Below the pieces are notes generated by a model. The model was given only the letters and a program-made list of their open reading frames with translations. It was not told the origin of the DNA and searched no databases. From contig JAJTHM010000012.1 in assembly GCA_021297855.1 (NCBI GenBank), positions 1 through 57,590 of the forward strand: 57,590 bases of DNA, in the 5' to 3' direction. Every line of letters begins with the position of its first letter. Position 1 is the stretch's first letter. The stretch is from Sphingobacteriales bacterium (GTDB taxonomy: Bacteria; Bacteroidota; Bacteroidia; Chitinophagales; JADJOU01). The position numbers and the translations under genes were made by a program. Below are positions 25,017 to 33,159 of this stretch, in pieces.

Positions 25017-27089
25017 GTGATACAAATTGAAAATTATTTCCTTCTCTTTTTATTTGCGCTACTCGCAATTTCGATAACTTACTATTTTCTGAGAAATCAG
25101 GCACTAAATATTAGATGGGTAAAACTTGTCATTGGAGGCCTTCGATTTTTGTCCTTGTTTACATTATTAGTCCTACTGCTGTCTCCGATATTGAAATGCA
25201 CCAAAACAAAATCAATCAAGCCAAAGGTTGTTGTTCTTTTCGATAATTCAAGGTCAATTAGGAGTGTGACTCCAATGCCACAAAAAAGAGAGTTGAACAA
25301 AATAATTGAAAGTATAGAAAATACAACTCAGGACATTGTAGTCAAAGTATTTGATAAAAAAGTAAAACCTTTAGATTCTCTGAATCAATCTGGAAGTCGC
25401 ACAGATATTTACTCAGCCATAAATTCAGTTATTTCTAAAAATCTAGATGACCATCTAACTAGAATTATTTTAATAACGGATGGCAATTATAATGAAGGGA
25501 ATAATCCAGTCTTTATTAATAATAAAGCTATGATTCCAATCGATGTCGTCCTCATGGGAGATACTGTGAGAGTAAGCGATTATAAAATTGAGAATCTGGA
25601 GTTTAATAATCTTATGCTACAAGATGAAACTAACCCGCTAAACGTAATAGTTTCCGCTTATGGCACAAAGAGCAATGAGGCCAATATAGTATTGGAAGAA
25701 ATAACATCGTCGGGAGCAAAGTTAATAAATCAATCTAAAATCAAAAGCAACTCTAATTTTTTTAGTCAGTCTATTCAGTTTAAATTAGTCAATTTAAGTA
25801 AAGGGAAACACTACTATAGAGTAACTATAAAATCAAATCTAAAGGAAAGGAACCTAAGAGATAATAATCGCGAATTTTCTATCGAGGTTATAGATGGTGC
25901 AAAGCAAGTCGAAATATTATCAAGCTTTCCACATCCTGATTTAACTGCTTTAAAATCTTGGCTAATAGCCAATAAAGGTTTTAAGGTAAATCTAAATGTT
26001 TCAGAATCTAATTTATCATTTTCGGAAAAGTCGGACTTAATAGTTTTCTATCAGCTGCCAAATCAACATAATAATGGTAGAGCATTATTTGAAAAGGCAA
26101 GGTCATCGGGAAAGTCTGTGCTATTCGTGTTGGGGTCAAAATCTGACTACTCTATGTTTAACCTACTACAGCAGTGCTATAAGGTCAATTTGTCGGGGAA
26201 TATATCTCAAGACTACAGCGCAAGATTGAATTCTAGCTTCTCTAAATTTTATCTAAAAGATCCTTCACAGGAAATATTCCAAAACTATCCTCCACTTTCC
26301 AATAACTTGTTGACCATCGAATCCAAATCAGAGGCCAGCCATCTACTTTTGTCGAGACTTGGAAGAATAGATTCCGAGCAGCCTTTGATCTCATTTTCAA
26401 ATCAAGATAATATGCAGATAGGATTAATAGCTGCAGAAAATTTATGGAAATGGAGAGTCGCCAATTATCAAACTAAGAAAAATTTTTATGAAACACAGGA
26501 TTTGATGGATAAAATCATTAACTACTTAGCTATAAAGAAAGATAAAAAACAGCTAGTCATTAATATGTCTAATGATAATATTCCAGAAGGTGATAATTTT
26601 ACAATTACAGCAAATACATATAATGAACTATACCAGCCCAAAAGAGCAACAAAAATTAAATGCATTATACAAGGTGGAGGACAAGTTAATAAAACATACG
26701 ATATGCTCCCACTTGAAAGCAGCTATTCTCTCAGCCCAAAGGATTTAAAAGCTGGACGCTATAAATTCGAAATTTTGGCAGAGCTTGGAGGTAAAGTTAT
26801 TAGAGACCAAGGGGACTTTACTATTTACAAAGACGATCTAGAAGACATATACTCTCCTGCCAATTATGACGACATGCACAATCTAGCCTTAAAGAGCGGG
26901 GGCAATTTTTTCATGTGGAAAGATAGAATGAATCTAAAGCAATTTTTGAAGCCTGAGAGCGATATCAAGGTCAAGCTTGTAGAGGAAACGATTCGTTTAA
27001 AGGCAAACGACTTGTTATATTTATTGCTGTTTATTCTTCTTTTATTATCCGCCGAATGGCTTCTGAGGAAATATTTCGGATTAAATTAA
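25017..27089 (+). CDS. VWA-like membrane protein (BatA/B-like architecture)
   Basis: This protein of about 690 aa has two N-terminal helices ('YFLLFLFALLAISITYYFL' and 'GLRFLSLFTLLVLLLSPIL') and a VWA-like domain with the DxSxS site in 'VVVLFDNSRSIR' and a 'LITDGNYNEG' strand. A long beta-rich periplasmic part follows, and a last helix near the C-terminus ('LLYLLLFILLLLSAEWLL'). A longer frame opens at 24948, but that start lies inside the OmpA terminator and upstream of the promoter box. GTG 25017 is therefore the better start, giving MIQIENYFLL. The architecture is the same as that of the BatA-like protein at 10874, so the two are distant paralogues. The function is not known. Confidence 0.75.
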   Translation: MIQIENYFLLFLFALLAISITYYFLRNQALNIRWVKLVIGGLRFLSLFTLLVLLLSPILKCTKTKSIKPKVVVLFDNSRSIRSVTPMPQKRELNKIIESIENTTQDIVVKVFDKKVKPLDSLNQSGSRTDIYSAINSVISKNLDDHLTRIILITDGNYNEGNNPVFINNKAMIPIDVVLMGDTVRVSDYKIENLEFNNLMLQDETNPLNVIVSAYGTKSNEANIVLEEITSSGAKLINQSKIKSNSNFFSQSIQFKLVNLSKGKHYYRVTIKSNLKERNLRDNNREFSIEVIDGAKQVEILSSFPHPDLTALKSWLIANKGFKVNLNVSESNLSFSEKSDLIVFYQLPNQHNNGRALFEKARSSGKSVLFVLGSKSDYSMFNLLQQCYKVNLSGNISQDYSARLNSSFSKFYLKDPSQEIFQNYPPLSNNLLTIESKSEASHLLLSRLGRIDSEQPLISFSNQDNMQIGLIAAENLWKWRVANYQTKKNFYETQDLMDKIINYLAIKKDKKQLVINMSNDNIPEGDNFTITANTYNELYQPKRATKIKCIIQGGGQVNKTYDMLPLESSYSLSPKDLKAGRYKFEILAELGGKVIRDQGDFTIYKDDLEDIYSPANYDDMHNLALKSGGNFFMWKDRMNLKQFLKPESDIKVKLVEETIRLKANDLLYLLLFILLLLSAEWLLRKYFGLN

Positions 27090-27154
27090 GTTATTTATAT
27101 ACCTTTTATGAAGAATTATAATTGAATTATACCTCTGACATAGGAGAATTATAT

Positions 27155-28855
27155 ATGAAGTGGATTTTATTAATCATTTTAATTACAATTGGCAACCTCA
27201 ATTTTTCTTTTAGTCAAGGTATAGGTCAATCAGATACCAGTTCTTCGAAAGTTGGGAGAGGGCTATTAGATGAGAGACTCATACGACAGCGTCAAAATTT
27301 GATTCGGCAGGGATATATTTTTACCTCGCTTGATACAACTAATACAAATCGCGATAGCCTAACGCAATGGCAGTTGATTTCTCACCAGCGATTTGATAGT
27401 CTGATTTTAGAAGTAATCTACGATGTTAAGAATCAAGAAAAATATCCAATTAAAGGCCATTCATTGTCTAAGATACAATTTAAATTAGATGATCTTATAA
27501 ACCAAGAGATACAAAGAGGATATTTAAAGGCGAATTATCAATTTGATACTTTAATAATAGCGAGTAATACTGTGTCAGTTAGGTATCAGATTCGATTGAA
27601 CCGCAAATATGTCATTGACTCTATTCAAATCCATCGAACCTCCAATACGCTAAATATTCAGTTCGTTCAGAGTTATATTAATAGGTATTTTAAAGATAAA
27701 AGTAATTTCGATTGGAAGGCAATTGTCAATCAGTTGAGATATTTTGATTTTCTAGAATTGGAGAAAAACCCTGAATTTACAATTCTTGATACCACGGCTA
27801 TTCTAAACCTATACCTCAGAGAGAGGAAACTCAACCAAGTTAATGCCATATTAGGAATCCTCCCTAATGCATATAACAGCGAGCAAGTTGAATTTACTGG
27901 CGACGTCAAATTATCGCTTGTGAATTTATTTAAGCGAGGTGTAGCATTCCAATTGAACTGGCAAAAGAATTTAGATAATAGTCAGTTTCTTTATTCTAAG
28001 GTAAATGTCCCTTTTATACTGAATACAAAGCTTGGAGCAAGTGGTATTTTTAATATAGAAAAATTTGACACCTCATTTCTAAGGGTTCAATATCAATTGG
28101 GATTAAATTACCATATACAGTCTAATCAAATTCTAACCTTCTTTTACAGAAAAAATATAAGTACGATATCTGGATTTAATCAAATAGAGGTGTTGAATGG
28201 CAGATTGCCAGCCTATTTAGATTTTAGTACCAATGAAATTGGACTTGGTTATAGTTTATATAGATTCAATAGACCTTTATTTACTAGAAAGGGATGGTCG
28301 CTTGAAACGAATTTTATGGCGGGCAATAAGATCACAACTGTGAATTCGAAAATTGCAGACTTGAAAGATGGTAGCGGGGAATCTATGGCCAAATTGTATA
28401 ATGGAACCCCTCTATCTCAAATCACCTTATCTATTTTAGTAGATATGACTAAGTATACACCGCTTGGAAGTGAATTTGTTCTGAAGACAAGACTCGATTC
28501 CAGGTCGTGGATTTCAGAGACTATTAGCACAGGAGAAATGTATTATATAGGAGGAAATAAACTACCTCGAGGCTTTGACGATAATAGCTTTATCGTACCT
28601 TGGTATGTTAGTTTCAGCAATGAACTTCAATATTATCTTTCAGAATATTTTTATTCTAATATTTTTGTAGACGTAGCTACAATGAAGAATCGTATAAATA
28701 ATGATGTTGTTTCGCCAATTGGCTTGGGTGGGGGGTTATCATTCAAAGCCTCTGATAATATTTTCCGTATAAATATTGGAACTGGGTATCTGGGTGAATC
28801 CAAGTTCTCATTGGGAAGCATGAAGGTTCATATAAGTTATGCCAGTGTTTTTTAG
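27155..28855 (+). CDS. Omp85/TamA-like outer-membrane barrel protein
   Basis: The product is 566 aa from ATG 27155, which has an AGGAG Shine-Dalgarno-like sequence 8 bases upstream (27142-27146), rare in this phylum, and directly precedes a signal peptide (MKWILLIILITIGNLNFSFSQ). A longer frame from 27122 would bury that signal peptide. Residues about 70-220 resemble POTRA-like alternation of helix and strand ('IQRGYLKANYQFDTLIIASNTVSVRYQIRLNRKYVIDSIQIHR'). The C-terminal 300 residues are amphipathic strands ending 'FSLGSMKVHISYASVF', with 'GGNKLPRGFDDNSFIVPW' resembling the (V/I)RG(F/Y) loop of BamA/TamA proteins. It probably inserts or exports outer-membrane proteins or lipids. Its end overlaps the DUF4271 gene. 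Confidence 0.7.
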   Translation: MKWILLIILITIGNLNFSFSQGIGQSDTSSSKVGRGLLDERLIRQRQNLIRQGYIFTSLDTTNTNRDSLTQWQLISHQRFDSLILEVIYDVKNQEKYPIKGHSLSKIQFKLDDLINQEIQRGYLKANYQFDTLIIASNTVSVRYQIRLNRKYVIDSIQIHRTSNTLNIQFVQSYINRYFKDKSNFDWKAIVNQLRYFDFLELEKNPEFTILDTTAILNLYLRERKLNQVNAILGILPNAYNSEQVEFTGDVKLSLVNLFKRGVAFQLNWQKNLDNSQFLYSKVNVPFILNTKLGASGIFNIEKFDTSFLRVQYQLGLNYHIQSNQILTFFYRKNISTISGFNQIEVLNGRLPAYLDFSTNEIGLGYSLYRFNRPLFTRKGWSLETNFMAGNKITTVNSKIADLKDGSGESMAKLYNGTPLSQITLSILVDMTKYTPLGSEFVLKTRLDSRSWISETISTGEMYYIGGNKLPRGFDDNSFIVPWYVSFSNELQYYLSEYFYSNIFVDVATMKNRINNDVVSPIGLGGGLSFKASDNIFRINIGTGYLGESKFSLGSMKVHISYASVF

Positions 28856-29681
28856 AATTCTATTCATAGTCCTATTTTCAATCTCTTCGGTTTGTTCATC
28901 TGCCAAAGAGGATATTTTATTGCAAAGAATTTACAAGTACAATAAAATAGAACAAAGAAAAGTGATTGTTGACTCTAATCTTATCAGCTATAATTTAAGG
29001 TTTGTAAATAAGAACAAACCCTATCAAAGCAATGTTCAGATAATTCAGAGTAGAATCATACCAGTTTATAATTATTCTTTTTTTTGGTTACTTATAACAC
29101 TTTTCTTTTTTTCTATGATGCGATACCTTTCAGGGGCGAGCTATAGAGACCTTTTAGCTAGTTTTTTTTCTATGAAGGATCGAAGTTTATCTCAAAATAG
29201 TTTTTTGAAAAATCTACTTCTGGCGTGTACGTTTATCCTGCTACTTAGTTACTCTCTATTTCAAGTTTTATTGAGATTTTCTAAGCAGGAATATTCTAAT
29301 TTTATATTTTTTAAAATTATTCTTTCTTGTGTGATTATTTTATTTTATAAATACGTTTTATTTCAACTCGTGACATATGTTTTCAATTTTCGAAGTAAAA
29401 TTTCAGAAGTGCGATTTATAATTTTCGACTTTATGTATATTTTTGTGTTCATAAGTTTGCCACTTCTTTTTTTCTCAACCTTACTAAATTTAAATTTAGC
29501 AAAGTCAATACTAGTAGGTATTTTGGCGATTTTTATTTTACTAATTTTATTTTTGTATTATAAAGTTTTCAATTTAAATTCTCACTTATTAACACGCAAT
29601 GTTTTTAAAGGTATGATTTATTTTTATGTAGTTGAAATTATTCCAATACTTTTGCTTCTAAAGTATTTAAAACTTTTATAG
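28839..29681 (+). CDS. DUF4271 family membrane protein
   Basis: This 280-aa protein has an N-terminal signal-like helix, a short periplasmic part and about six more membrane helices from residue 80 onward. Its pattern fits DUF4271, a Bacteroidota-only family often encoded beside hemD-type uroporphyrinogen-III synthase genes; here HemD lies just downstream after the H1-like ORF. The function is unknown. Base composition is very T-rich and Phe-rich compared with its neighbours. The start overlaps the Omp85-like stop by 17 bases, so the two are translated from one mRNA. Confidence 0.65.
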   Translation: MPVFFRILFIVLFSISSVCSSAKEDILLQRIYKYNKIEQRKVIVDSNLISYNLRFVNKNKPYQSNVQIIQSRIIPVYNYSFFWLLITLFFFSMMRYLSGASYRDLLASFFSMKDRSLSQNSFLKNLLLACTFILLLSYSLFQVLLRFSKQEYSNFIFFKIILSCVIILFYKYVLFQLVTYVFNFRSKISEVRFIIFDFMYIFVFISLPLLFFSTLLNLNLAKSILVGILAIFILLILFLYYKVFNLNSHLLTRNVFKGMIYFYVVEIIPILLLLKYLKLL

Positions 29682-29714
29682 TTTAATATATTTTTAACTT
29701 TAAAAAAAACAACA

Positions 29715-29978
29715 ATGGCTAAAACAGTTAAAAAAACAACAGCAAAAGCAACAGTAAAAAAAGCAGCGCCTAAAAAGGCAGTTGCAAAGAAAACAGTTGC
29801 AAAAAAAGCAGCGCCTAAAAAAGCAGTTGCAAAGAAAACAGTTGCAAAAAAAGCAGCGCCTAAAAAAGCAGCTGCAAAGAAAACAGTTGCAAAAAAGGCA
29901 GCTCCTAAAAAAGCAGTTGCAAAAAAAGCAGCAGCTCCAAAAAAGGCGGCAGCTCCTAAAAAAAAAGTAAGCAAGTAA
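29715..29978 (+). CDS. Lys/Ala-rich histone H1-like protein (possibly N-terminus of HemD by -1 shift)
   Basis: The product is 87 aa made almost only of Lys, Ala, Val, Pro and Thr, in imperfect repeats of 'KKAVAKKTVAKKAAPKKA', like the C-terminal tails of histone H1 and bacterial HC2/AlgP proteins. Such tails bind nucleic acid non-specifically. The ORF ends right after an A9 tract (29958-29966). A -1 shift there enters a frame that stays open for 26 codons (29966-30043) and leads in frame into HemD. It is either a small separate basic protein or the N-terminal arm of a HemD split by an indel or frameshift. The repeats make the opposite-strand and other-frame ORFs here artefacts. Confidence 0.7.
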   Translation: MAKTVKKTTAKATVKKAAPKKAVAKKTVAKKAAPKKAVAKKTVAKKAAPKKAAAKKTVAKKAAPKKAVAKKAAAPKKAAAPKKKVSK

Positions 29979-29990
29979 AAGAAGATTCTA

Positions 29991-30032
29991 AAGTAGCATC
30001 TTCTAAGCAAACTAAATTAGAAGATGCTACTT
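29991..30032 (+). promoter_or_regulatory. 16-bp perfect hairpin just before hemD
   Basis: AAGTAGCATCTTCTAA (29991-30006) and TTAGAAGATGCTACTT (30017-30032) are perfectly complementary with a 10-nt loop. With small bulges the stem extends to ATTCT/AGAAT. It ends 11 nt before ATG 30044 and has no T tract, so it is more likely to act on translation, mRNA decay or frameshifting than as a terminator. Confidence 0.7.
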
Positions 30033-30043
30033 CAGAATTGAAA

Positions 30044-30805
30044 ATGCCAAAAAGCATAAAGAGAATTCTTGTTTCCCAACAAGAACCTCAAGGAGAAAGG
30101 TCTCCGTATCATGAAGTCAGTAAAAGACATAACTTTAAAGTCGACTTCATTCCATTCTTAAATGTGGAAAGTATTACTTTAAGAGAGTTTAGAAAATTCA
30201 AAATAAATATTCCTGATTATACTTCTGTAATTTTTAATAGTAAAAATGCCATTGACTATTTTTTTAAATTATGTGATGAAATAAGACACAAAATGCCTCA
30301 AGAGGCAAAATATTTTTGTTCGTCAGAACAAATAGCTTTTTATCTTCAAAAATATATTCAATACCGAAAAAGAAAAGTTGTATATGCTAATGGAACCTTA
30401 GCAGATTTCCAAACAATATTATCTAAACACAAAGCAACGGAAAAGTTTATTATGCCATGCTCATCTGTCGGCATTGGACAATTGTCCATCTTTTTAAAGG
30501 CAAATAAATTCGATTTTACGGAGGCTATTATGTACAAAATGGTACCAAATCTTGATATTAAAAAACGCAATTTTGACTATGATTTGGTCGCCTTCTTCAA
30601 CATAGAAGGGGTAAAAGCCTTTTTCACTTTATTTTCTGATTTTAAACAAGGTCGAACCATTATTGGAGCCTTTGGAGATGCCACTCAAAAAGACCTAGAA
30701 AGTAGAGGATATAGAGTTTTGGTGAAAGCTCCTAAAGGCGAAATTAAATCAATGGTAATGGCTATTGAGCAGTTGTTTAAAGATAATCCAGGATTAGCAA
30801 GGTAA
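30044..30805 (+). CDS. hemD: Uroporphyrinogen-III synthase
   Basis: The product is 253 aa from ATG 30044 (TTG 30038 is an alternative two codons upstream). It begins with the Bacteroidota HemD signature 'IKRILVSQQEPQGERSPYHEVSKRHNFKVDFIPFLNVESI', followed by 'YTSVIFNSKNAIDYFF', 'KFIMPCSSVGIGQLSIFLKANKFDFTEAIMYKMVPN', 'FFNIEGVKAFFTLF' and 'IIGAFGDATQKDLESRGYRVLVKAPKGEIKSMVMAI', the two-lobed fold of the family. It closes hydroxymethylbilane to uroporphyrinogen III in haem and corrin synthesis. The reading frame is open upstream of the ATG to the A9 tract and continues the H1-like ORF by a -1 shift, so the true N-terminus may be much longer. Confidence 0.85.
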   Translation: MPKSIKRILVSQQEPQGERSPYHEVSKRHNFKVDFIPFLNVESITLREFRKFKINIPDYTSVIFNSKNAIDYFFKLCDEIRHKMPQEAKYFCSSEQIAFYLQKYIQYRKRKVVYANGTLADFQTILSKHKATEKFIMPCSSVGIGQLSIFLKANKFDFTEAIMYKMVPNLDIKKRNFDYDLVAFFNIEGVKAFFTLFSDFKQGRTIIGAFGDATQKDLESRGYRVLVKAPKGEIKSMVMAIEQLFKDNPGLAR

Positions 30806-30878
30806 TTTTATTTTATTGATTTACAGTATGATATATAATTGAGAGAAAATATTAAAAAAAAATTAAAATAAAATTGTT

Positions 30879-30886
30879 TACATTTG
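30879..30886 (+). promoter_or_regulatory. Putative -7 box of the gldKLMN operon
   Basis: TACATTTG fits the TAnnTTTG consensus, in the 146-bp gap between hemD and gldK and 66 bp before the gldK ATG. The -33 region is A-rich without a clear TTTG. Confidence 0.45.
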
Positions 30887-30951
30887 CGTTATGAACAAAA
30901 GTTTGTGGAAATCCATAAACCTATTTAATTTTAAAGGAAAATCAAATCTAA

Positions 30952-32223
30952 ATGAAAAGATTAAGTTTTTTTGAAAGTGTGTTATGCATATTATGCGTTG
31001 CTAGTTTATTTGTGTCATGCGGTGGTGGTAGTTCTAACGGTCAATTGACCGGTGTTCAACATAGACCAGGATGGCGCACAGAGATACCTTATGGTATGAC
31101 TACTGTTCCAACAGGAACCTTAGTTTTAGGCTCGAGTGATCAAGATGTAACGTTCGAACTAACAGCAAGACCAAGACAGGTGACAATCGGTGGTTTCTAT
31201 ATGGACGAAACTGAGATTACAAACAATGAGTACAGACAATTTGTTCAGTATGTGATTGATTCAAATGACAGAACTATTCTACAGCTATTTGTGCAGAATA
31301 ATAACGCGGAAGAGGTGACTGCAGGCAACCCACCAATTGATTGGAAAAAGAAGATTAATTATAAAGACCCTGAAGTGAATAATCAGTTGAGCGCAATGTA
31401 TCTATCTCAAGATCAATGGATTAACGGTAAGAGAGAATACGATTTATCTAAACTAGTTTACAAATACGACTATTTATCTTATAAGTCAGCAGCTAGCTCC
31501 AAAAATAGTAGAAATAAGGATAGAAGACAACACGTTAAGCAGAAACCAGTAACTGTTTATCCAGACACATTAGTGTGGACGAGAGATTTTACATACTCCT
31601 ACAATGAACCTTTCACAAGAAATTATTACTCACATCCAGCTTTTGACAATTATCCATTAGTTGGAGTGACCTGGGATCAGGCGAATGCTTTTAGCTATTG
31701 GAGAACAAATATGTGGAATCAGTATAGAACATCTAGAGGAAGACCCGAAGTAGAAGTTTTCAGATTACCTACAGAATTTGAGTGGGAATATGCAGCGAGA
31801 GGTGGAAAGAAAAATACACCTTATCCTTGGGGTGGTCCATATACCAGAAATCATAAGGGCTGCTTATTAGCTAATTTCAAACCTACAAGAGGAAATTACC
31901 AAGAGGATGGTGGGTTTAAAACCGTGCGAGTAGATTCTTATTTTCCTAATGATTATGGTTTATATAATATGGCTGGAAATGTATCTGAGTGGACCGTATC
32001 AGCATATTATGAAAATACATATTCCTTTGTGCACGACCATAATCCGGACATCAAATACGATCATACTAAATTAGACAATGAGACCATGAAGAGGAAAGTA
32101 ATACGTGGAGGATCTTGGAAAGATGTTGCATTCTTTATTCAAAATGGTACTAGGATATATGAGTATGCAGATTCTGCCAAGTCATATGTGGGATTCAGAT
32201 GTATTACATCAATGTTAAAATAA
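30952..32223 (+). CDS. gldK: GldK, T9SS outer-membrane ring lipoprotein
   Basis: The protein is 423 aa. Its N-terminus is a lipoprotein signal with the lipobox LFVSC (Cys 23). The rest is a formylglycine-generating-enzyme-like (SUMF1) domain: 'GFYMDETEITNNEYRQFVQYV', 'YPLVGVTWDQANAFSYWR', 'FRLPTEFEWEYAARGGKKNTPYPWGG', 'YNMAGNVSEWTVSAY', 'KVIRGGSWKD' and 'YVGFRCI'. GldK/PorK forms the periplasmic ring under the outer membrane together with GldN. The order K-L-M-N directly downstream confirms the identification. An insertion rich in Lys/Ser (about residues 165-205) interrupts the domain, as in other GldK proteins. Confidence 0.95.
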   Translation: MKRLSFFESVLCILCVASLFVSCGGGSSNGQLTGVQHRPGWRTEIPYGMTTVPTGTLVLGSSDQDVTFELTARPRQVTIGGFYMDETEITNNEYRQFVQYVIDSNDRTILQLFVQNNNAEEVTAGNPPIDWKKKINYKDPEVNNQLSAMYLSQDQWINGKREYDLSKLVYKYDYLSYKSAASSKNSRNKDRRQHVKQKPVTVYPDTLVWTRDFTYSYNEPFTRNYYSHPAFDNYPLVGVTWDQANAFSYWRTNMWNQYRTSRGRPEVEVFRLPTEFEWEYAARGGKKNTPYPWGGPYTRNHKGCLLANFKPTRGNYQEDGGFKTVRVDSYFPNDYGLYNMAGNVSEWTVSAYYENTYSFVHDHNPDIKYDHTKLDNETMKRKVIRGGSWKDVAFFIQNGTRIYEYADSAKSYVGFRCITSMLK

Positions 32224-32274
32224 AAATTTTATAATTCAATCAATTAACTTATTAAATTTAAATAATAAAAGAAA

Positions 32275-33102
32275 ATGGCAAGAAAAGTAGGTGGATTTAA
32301 GAAGATTGTAGCAATGGCATATGGTATTGGAGCAGCTATTGTGATTCTAGGAGCACTATTTAAAATTATGCACTGGCCTTATGCTGATGAAATGCTAATT
32401 GCTGGTATGGGAACAGAGGTATTGATTTTCTTGATTTCAGCATTCGAACCTACGTATGAAGAATATCAGTGGGAAAGAGTTTATCCACACCTTATGGATG
32501 AAAGTTCCATTGAGGTATTTAAAGGCGAAGGTGGTTATAACGAAGGTGGCGCTTATGGTGCAGGCGGCTCTGGTGCTGCAGGAGGTTCTCTAATGGCTCT
32601 AGACAATGCTTTATCCAAAGCTACTTTCGACAATGATATGCTCAATAGACTAGGAGAAAATCTTGAGAAATTAAGCAATAATATCGGTTCTATGAATAGT
32701 GTAGCAGATGTAGCTAATGCTACAGAAGGTTATAGTGAAGCTGCTAGAAATGCTTCCATATCTATGGTCACACTGCAATCTGTTTTTGAGAAAAGTGCAG
32801 AAAGTGCTAAGAATTTAGCGATTTCAACTGCGGGAACGCAGGAATATCAAGAGCAAATCCAGTTGGTAACCAAAAATCTAACACAGCTGAATTCGATCTA
32901 CCAAATCGAGCTACAAGATGCCAATAACCATATTAGAAACCTAAATAGATTTGTAGGGAACTTATCTGAAGCTATGGAGAGTTTGGAGTCGACTAAAAAC
33001 GATGCTTTGAATTTGAAAGATAACATGAATGCCCTTTCTAAGAGCCTAAGTTCATTAAACAATATATACGGTGGTATGCTCACAGCTATGCGTACTGCAT
33101 AA
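32275..33102 (+). CDS. gldL: GldL, T9SS inner-membrane motor protein
   Basis: The protein is 275 aa with two N-terminal membrane helices at about 12-30 and 37-60 ('MAYGIGAAIVILGALFKIMHWPYADEMLIAGMGTEVLIFLISAFEP'). The Lys/His/Trp between them and the Glu in the second helix belong to the proton-driven motor shared with GldM. A glycine-rich linker (about 82-103) leads into a long coiled-coil cytoplasmic domain with Asn/Leu/Ser heptads. It uses the proton-motive force to power type IX secretion and, where present, gliding. It lies 51 bases after gldK. Confidence 0.95.
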   Translation: MARKVGGFKKIVAMAYGIGAAIVILGALFKIMHWPYADEMLIAGMGTEVLIFLISAFEPTYEEYQWERVYPHLMDESSIEVFKGEGGYNEGGAYGAGGSGAAGGSLMALDNALSKATFDNDMLNRLGENLEKLSNNIGSMNSVADVANATEGYSEAARNASISMVTLQSVFEKSAESAKNLAISTAGTQEYQEQIQLVTKNLTQLNSIYQIELQDANNHIRNLNRFVGNLSEAMESLESTKNDALNLKDNMNALSKSLSSLNNIYGGMLTAMRTA

Positions 33103-33159
33103 AATTGATTAATTGAGGATTGAAAATTATTATTAGGTAAAAGAAAAAAGAAATAGAAA

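Noticed and set aside
29624-30010. Minus-strand 128-aa ORF and a 62-aa other-frame ORF (29782-29970) over the Lys/Ala repeat
   Set aside because: Both are mirror or frame artefacts of the repeated codons of the H1-like ORF (Phe/Ala or Gln/Lys repeats).
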